Shown: positions 60,114 through 64,000 of the stretch, piece by piece
Layout of the letters: the number at the start of each line of letters is the position of its first letter
How positions within the stretch are numbered: position 1 is the first letter of the stretch
DNA from: JBEKCP01 sp049509515
GTDB taxonomy: Bacteria; Planctomycetota; Planctomycetia; Pirellulales; Thermoguttaceae
DNA length: 64,000 nt
Reading direction: 5' to 3'
Assembly: GCA_049509515.1 (NCBI GenBank)
Contig: JBEKZV010000020.1
Location: 1 to 64,000, forward strand
The notes under the pieces: model-generated
Told to the model about the DNA's origin: nothing
Databases searched by the model: none
What the model saw: only the letters and a program-made list of their open reading frames with translations
Made by a program: the position numbers and the translations under genes

Positions 60114-61507
60114 GCACACTCGCCGAACATCCGCTGCCTGCGGTGCCCGCAAGCCGGTGGCGCATCTGGCTGCTGGCAGCGGCGGTCGCCAGTGCCTTTT
60201 TCGTCGGCGAGCAGAATTGGCAAGTCAGCCGCTGGGAAGACTTCGCGCTGGATACCGCCGACATGGAAGCCGGCGCCGCCGAGGGCAGCCTGCTCCGCCA
60301 GGTGGGGTTTTCGCTGGTGGCCGCCATCGGCCTGGTCTGCCTGATTTGCCGGGCAAGATACGTCCCGAGAGTCCGTGATCCGCTGGCCTTGCTGGTCCTG
60401 TTCACCCTCGCCTGGTGCCTGGCGAGCGTGAGCTGGTCGATCGAGCCGCTCTTGACCGCCAAACGGCTCGGGGTCGTGGCGTGCTGTTTCTTGGGTATGC
60501 TGGGCCTTTGCCGGCAACTGAGCCTCCGTGAGCTGGCCTGGCTCGCCTTGGCCGTAACCGCCGTGTACGCCCTGGCCGGGCTGAGCGTGGAGATGGCCCT
60601 GGGCACCTTCCGCCCCTGGTCGGCCGAGTATCGCTTTGCCGGCACGATGCACCCCAACGGGCAAGGCGTCAACTGCGGGCTGCTCTGCCTGGCGGCCGCG
60701 TCGCTGGCCGGCCGCTCGGCGCGATGGAACTGGCTGCTGCTGGCGCTGGCGGTCATGGGCGGCTTGCTGCTGGCGCTCAGCCGCTCGCGAACCGCCGTCA
60801 TCGCCTTGGCCGCCGCCCTGGCAACGCTCGGCCTGGTGACGCTCGCCGCCAAGCGCAGCGGGAGGCATGAAGGCGACTGTTCCGTTTCTGCTTCGCGGAA
60901 ACCGGGAGATTCCCACGGGTCGCGAAAGCCGGGACGCTCCCCGGCGGCTGCGCTGCCCATGATCGGCGCCGTTGTCTTCGCACTCTGCGCCGCTGCTCTG
61001 GCATGCTCGCTGGTGGGATACGACGTGGGCGGAAAGTTCATGGATCTCGTCACGCTGGGCCGGGACACCGAGACGGACGATCTGAACGGCCGGCTGCCGC
61101 TGTGGACCGAGCTGCTCGACGGTTACGTCTCCCAGCGCCCACTGTGCGGCTACGGCTACAACACGTTTTGGAACGCGGCCAACATCGACGAGATGTCGTC
61201 ACTGTTCTATTGGGGAATTCGCGAAGCGCACTCGGGCTACGTGGAAGCCCTCTTGGGAATCGGACTGATCGGCACGGCCGCGCTGGCGGCGACGGTCGCC
61301 CTGGCGCTGGCCCGCTCGTTGCGAGCCTGTCTGGCCGGCGGCCGGAGCGGCGACCGCTTCGTGCTGGCCATGTTGGTCTTCGCGGTGGTGAACTCGGTAA
61401 CCGAGTCCGGTTTCGTGCTGCCGGACTGGCCGGCGATCATGGTGGCTTGCGGCTTGGTGGGCTTGGTGTTTCACCCGCTTGCCGGGGAAACGGAGGCCCC
61501 GCCATGA
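60110..61507 (+). CDS. O-antigen ligase/polymerase-like membrane protein
   Basis: A 465-residue protein starting at an overlapping GTG. About ten membrane segments surround the large periplasmic loop typical of the Wzy/WaaL superfamily. FAGTMHPNGQGVNCGL, SRSRTAVIALAAAL and GRLPLWTELLDGYVSQRPLC with HSGYVEALLGIGLIGT are the family motifs. It would polymerise or ligate the repeat units flipped by the Wzx-like protein. Confidence 0.87.
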   Translation: MSTLAEHPLPAVPASRWRIWLLAAAVASAFFVGEQNWQVSRWEDFALDTADMEAGAAEGSLLRQVGFSLVAAIGLVCLICRARYVPRVRDPLALLVLFTLAWCLASVSWSIEPLLTAKRLGVVACCFLGMLGLCRQLSLRELAWLALAVTAVYALAGLSVEMALGTFRPWSAEYRFAGTMHPNGQGVNCGLLCLAAASLAGRSARWNWLLLALAVMGGLLLALSRSRTAVIALAAALATLGLVTLAAKRSGRHEGDCSVSASRKPGDSHGSRKPGRSPAAALPMIGAVVFALCAAALACSLVGYDVGGKFMDLVTLGRDTETDDLNGRLPLWTELLDGYVSQRPLCGYGYNTFWNAANIDEMSSLFYWGIREAHSGYVEALLGIGLIGTAALAATVALALARSLRACLAGGRSGDRFVLAMLVFAVVNSVTESGFVLPDWPAIMVACGLVGLVFHPLAGETEAPP

Positions 61508-62523
61508 CGGCGATCGACGCCAGCGTCGTGGTGTGCGCCTACAACCGCGCCGGCCTGCTCGGCGGCGCATTGGCCAGCCTGGCTGCCCTGCGCACCGGCG
61601 GGCGATTCCGCTACGAAGTGGTCGTGGTCGACAACGCCTCGACCGACGACACTGCGGACGTGATTGCCCAGGCTGCACGGGAGTGGCCGGAGTTGGTTCA
61701 CGGCGTGTACGAGCCGCGCCGCGGCGTGTCCTGCGCGCGGAATCGCGGCGTGCGCGAGGCCCGCGGCCCGTGGATCGCCTTCTTCGACGACGATCAAGTG
61801 GCCGAGCCGGACTGGCTGTTGGCGCTGCTCAGCGGGGCGGAGGCGGTGCATGCCCGCTGTTTGGGCGGGGCGGTCCGCCTGCTCTTGCCCGGCGAGGCGC
61901 TGGCCGCCCTCCCCGCGGAATGCCGCACGCTGCTGGGCGAGTCGCTGGGCAGGAACCGCCGCTGCCGCTACGGCCGCAAGACCGCCCCCGGCACGGGAAA
62001 CCTGTTGGTGCATCGCAGCGTGTTCGAGCAGGTGGGCGGCTTCGACGAGTCGCTGCGCGAGGCGGGTGAAGACACCGACCTCTACCGCCGCATCCGCCAA
62101 GCGGGCATCGAGGCGTGGTACCTTCCCGAGGCCGTGGTGCGGCATGTGACGCCCCCGTACCGCCTGACCGCCGCCTACTTGCGCTGGCGGTTCCTGCGTT
62201 TCGGCAGCCAACTTGCGCGGCGCGACCGCCACGAGTGGGGGTGGGTGGGCTTTTTCGGGGTGCTGGCGGCCCGGCTCGTCCAGGTCGCCGTCCAGTATCT
62301 GCCGCGGTGGCTTGCGGCACAACTGGGGCGCTCGCCGCGGCGGCGGCTGGCGGCCCGCTGCCCCTTTTGGCGGGCCGAAGGCTACTTCCGTTTCGCCCTG
62401 GCCGGCCTGGCGCCGCGGCGCTTCGCCCAGCGGGATTTCTTCGCTACCCTCGATTTCCGCGGAGAGCGGGAGCTGTTCGACTGCGGGCAAACGCCCGCCG
62501 CACAACGGGTTGGGACGCCATGA
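61504..62523 (+). CDS. GT2-family glycosyltransferase
   Basis: A 339-residue GT-A glycosyltransferase: DASVVVCAYNRAGLLGGALA, YEVVVVDNASTDDTADVI, ARNRGVREARGPWIAFFDDD (the DXD-type metal site) and VGGFDESLREAGEDTDLYRR. The C-terminal 100 residues are basic and amphipathic, possibly a membrane contact. It overlaps the polymerase gene by 4 bases (ATGA). Confidence 0.92.
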   Translation: MTAIDASVVVCAYNRAGLLGGALASLAALRTGGRFRYEVVVVDNASTDDTADVIAQAAREWPELVHGVYEPRRGVSCARNRGVREARGPWIAFFDDDQVAEPDWLLALLSGAEAVHARCLGGAVRLLLPGEALAALPAECRTLLGESLGRNRRCRYGRKTAPGTGNLLVHRSVFEQVGGFDESLREAGEDTDLYRRIRQAGIEAWYLPEAVVRHVTPPYRLTAAYLRWRFLRFGSQLARRDRHEWGWVGFFGVLAARLVQVAVQYLPRWLAAQLGRSPRRRLAARCPFWRAEGYFRFALAGLAPRRFAQRDFFATLDFRGERELFDCGQTPAAQRVGTP

Positions 62524-62580
62524 AACCACCGCCGCTTTCCCAACCTATGGTTCTAGAGGCCCCGAATAGGACATGCCTTG

Positions 62581-63525
62581 ATGAACTCGCTGCTCGCATC
62601 CAAGCCCTGGCAGGCGTTCACGCAAAGGTATTGGGGCGTCGAGCCGATCGAGTTCCACTTCGCGCCGGGGGGGCCCGGCGGGCCGGAACTGCGGATGGTG
62701 TGCTACCACGACCGGCGGGGCCGGCTGCTGCTGCCGCTCTTTCAGCCGCACGTGCCGATCGAGTTTCGCCCCACGCCCACCACGGCGGCGTACCGCGTCG
62801 GCCGGCAATGGCTGGAGACCGCACAACTGCTGGTCGACGAGATGATCGCCCGCGGCATCCGCGGCGAGCTCACTTTCTCCTCGCTGCTGACCGACCCGCG
62901 GCCGTGGCTCTGGTCGTGGTTCCGCGTCTCGCCGCGGTTCACCTATCTGGTCGATTTGCCTTTTTGTTACGAGCGGGCCGATCGCGTGGTGCGGCAGCAG
63001 GCGGCCAAGGCGGCCCGTGCGGGTTTTGTCTGCAAGCGGACCGACCGGCTCGACGACGCCTTGCGGTGCCTGGCCGCCTCGGAGAGGCGCAAGGGCTTCT
63101 CCTATCGAATGACCCTGGCGGGACTGGAGCTGGCGCATTCGCTGCTGGGGGCGGAGGCCCTGCGGGTGTATGCCGCTTACGCTGCCGACGGCGAGCCGGC
63201 CGCCGCCCGCGTGCTCCTGCACCAGCCGGGCGGGCCGGCCTGCGATTGGATGGCCGGCACCGCCGACCGCTACTTGAACTCCGGGACCACGCAGCAACTG
63301 ATCGCCTTCGCGATGGAGGACTTGGCGCAGGCCGGCGCCTCGGCCTACGACTTCTGCGGCGCCGACCTGCCCGACTTCACCTACTACAAGTTGCTCTGGG
63401 GCGGCCGGCTGGCCACCCAGTACAGCATCCAGGCCTACGACTACCGGTCCATGCGCCGCCTGCTGGGCAACCTGCTGCGCTACCGGCAACGGCAACGGGC
63501 GGTGAGAAAGAGCCGAAAAGTCTGA
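62581..63525 (+). CDS. GNAT/FemAB-like protein
   Basis: A 314-residue protein. The C-terminal half has a GNAT-like fold (YDFCGADLPDFTYYKLLWGG, LATQYSIQAYDYRSM), as in FemAB/CelD-like proteins of EPS and PEP-CTERM loci. The start is uncertain: ATG 62581 (or TTG 62578) lacks a clear ribosome site, whereas an ATG at 62520 in another frame overlaps the previous stop. A frameshift between the two frames cannot be excluded. Confidence 0.72.
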   Translation: MNSLLASKPWQAFTQRYWGVEPIEFHFAPGGPGGPELRMVCYHDRRGRLLLPLFQPHVPIEFRPTPTTAAYRVGRQWLETAQLLVDEMIARGIRGELTFSSLLTDPRPWLWSWFRVSPRFTYLVDLPFCYERADRVVRQQAAKAARAGFVCKRTDRLDDALRCLAASERRKGFSYRMTLAGLELAHSLLGAEALRVYAAYAADGEPAAARVLLHQPGGPACDWMAGTADRYLNSGTTQQLIAFAMEDLAQAGASAYDFCGADLPDFTYYKLLWGGRLATQYSIQAYDYRSMRRLLGNLLRYRQRQRAVRKSRKV

Positions 63526-63544
63526 GTGTCCCCGGGGAGGAGCG

Positions 63545-64000
63545 ATGAAGCTGCACCTCGTGTCCGGCAGGGAGTTGTCGCCCGACGACGTCGCGCTGTG
63601 GTCGCGGCTGCAGCGCGCCGATCCGGAGCTGGACAGCCCCTATTTTCGTCCCGAGTTCGTCCAGCTCGTGGCGGCGATCCGCGACGACGTGGAAGTGGCG
63701 GTCATCGAGGAGGAGGGCGAGGTGAGTGGCTTCTTCCCTTTTCAGCGGGGTGCGTGGCAGGCCGCCCGGCCCGTGGCCGCCGCGCTGTCCGACTTCCACG
63801 GCCTCATCGGCCGCCCCCGCGGCGACTGGACCGCCGACGAATTGCTCCGCGGCTGCGGCCTCGCCTCGTGGAGCTATCACCATCTGCCCGCCTCCCAGAA
63901 GCCTTTCCGTCCCTACCATTGCCGCGAAACCCCCTCTTGTTTCGTCGATCTGTCCCAAGGGTTCGAGGCGTTCTGCAGCAGCCGTCGCCGCAACGGCTCG
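63545..64000 (+). CDS. GNAT/CelD-like protein, N-terminal part
   Basis: The first 152 codons of a gene that runs off the window. GGGGAGGAG lies immediately before the ATG. LSPDDVALWSRLQRADPELD, SPYFRPEFVQLVAAIRDDVE and VAVIEEEGEVSGFFPFQRG match the N-terminal lobe of CelD/FemAB-like GNAT proteins (the LW-LQ-A-P---SPYFRPEF pattern). It is a second acyltransferase-like member of the EPS locus. Confidence 0.85.
   Translation, partial: MKLHLVSGRELSPDDVALWSRLQRADPELDSPYFRPEFVQLVAAIRDDVEVAVIEEEGEVSGFFPFQRGAWQAARPVAAALSDFHGLIGRPRGDWTADELLRGCGLASWSYHHLPASQKPFRPYHCRETPSCFVDLSQGFEAFCSSRRRNGS

Noticed and set aside
62115..63548. ORF entered by ATG 62520 overlapping the GT2 stop
   Set aside because: After about 15 residues it becomes an Arg/Ala-rich shadow; the FemAB-like pattern is in the frame starting at 62581. 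A frameshift between them is still possible and is noted in the feature.
1..64000. tRNA, rRNA or riboswitch genes
   Set aside because: I looked for tRNA-like arms (GGTTCGAATCC type) and rRNA motifs and recognised none; a covariance search would be decisive.

Overview
The window is high-GC DNA from a planctomycete, most likely of the Pirellulales or a close lineage. The call rests on several family-level signs: three DUF1559 prepilin-like secreted proteins (two of them near-duplicates), a PEP-CTERM-anchored repeat protein, a secreted methyltransferase-like/PQQ beta-propeller fusion, several KPE-rich lipoproteins, and many short palindromic repeats between genes. I saw no rRNA, tRNA, CRISPR array, integrase or intact insertion sequence.

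Layout. 1-12 kb carries housekeeping genes on the plus strand (glycosyltransferase tail, dapF, a DUF374 acyltransferase, xseA, aroK, prepilin peptidase, an OmpA-like lipoprotein, and a TIM-barrel isomerase/phosphodiesterase pair), with phoU and one hypothetical gene on the minus strand. 10.9-12.6 kb is a minus-strand cassette of an antitoxin-like gene, an AbiU2-type HEPN protein and an HNH endonuclease, which is the best candidate in the window for an undescribed defence module. 12.7-16.4 kb holds an MFS transporter coupled by ATGA overlap to a secreted aldose 1-epimerase, then a UroD/MtaA-like protein. 16.7-27.5 kb has a membrane protein, a P-II regulator, a DsbD-type reductase, purM, a low-complexity lipoprotein, a c'-type cytochrome lipoprotein, a NarL-type regulator, and an ECF sigma factor with a putative anti-sigma gene. 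27.5-35.6 kb has the PQQ fusion, a ferredoxin-nitroreductase, a dCTP deaminase with a small overlapping partner, a small gene behind a consensus sigma-70 promoter, and uvrB. 35.7-37.8 kb is a toxin-antitoxin scrapyard: an orphan hicB, then hicB between an N-terminally truncated hicA and the tail of a nucleotidyltransferase-like gene.

37.8-53 kb encodes surface and secretion proteins: a secreted transglutaminase-like protein, a zinc-ribbon/PilM fusion overlapping a membrane-anchored partner gene, a TMTC-like TPR membrane protein broken by an in-frame TAG, and the DUF1559 and PEP-CTERM genes. The prepilin peptidase at 5.0 kb, the PilM-like protein and the prepilin-like DUF1559 substrates would belong to one pilus/pseudopilus export pathway.

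53.6-64 kb is an exopolysaccharide locus. A Wzz/GumC-like co-polymerase (minus) diverges from a plus-strand run: CpsD-like ATPase, sugar transferase with a degenerate GGDEF-like head, polysaccharide deacetylase, Wzx flippase, O-antigen-ligase-like polymerase, GT2 glycosyltransferase and two GNAT/FemAB-like proteins. Three consecutive junctions from the deacetylase to the GT2 gene are 4-base start/stop overlaps. This gene set resembles loci associated with PEP-CTERM/exosortase systems, but no exosortase is visible here.

The most pervasive non-coding signal is a family of nested hairpins (7-base stems, 3-base loops) whose stem sequences change in compensated fashion between copies. They occur between genes and at least once inside a gene. 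Other repeats have been absorbed as C-terminal tails of proteins.
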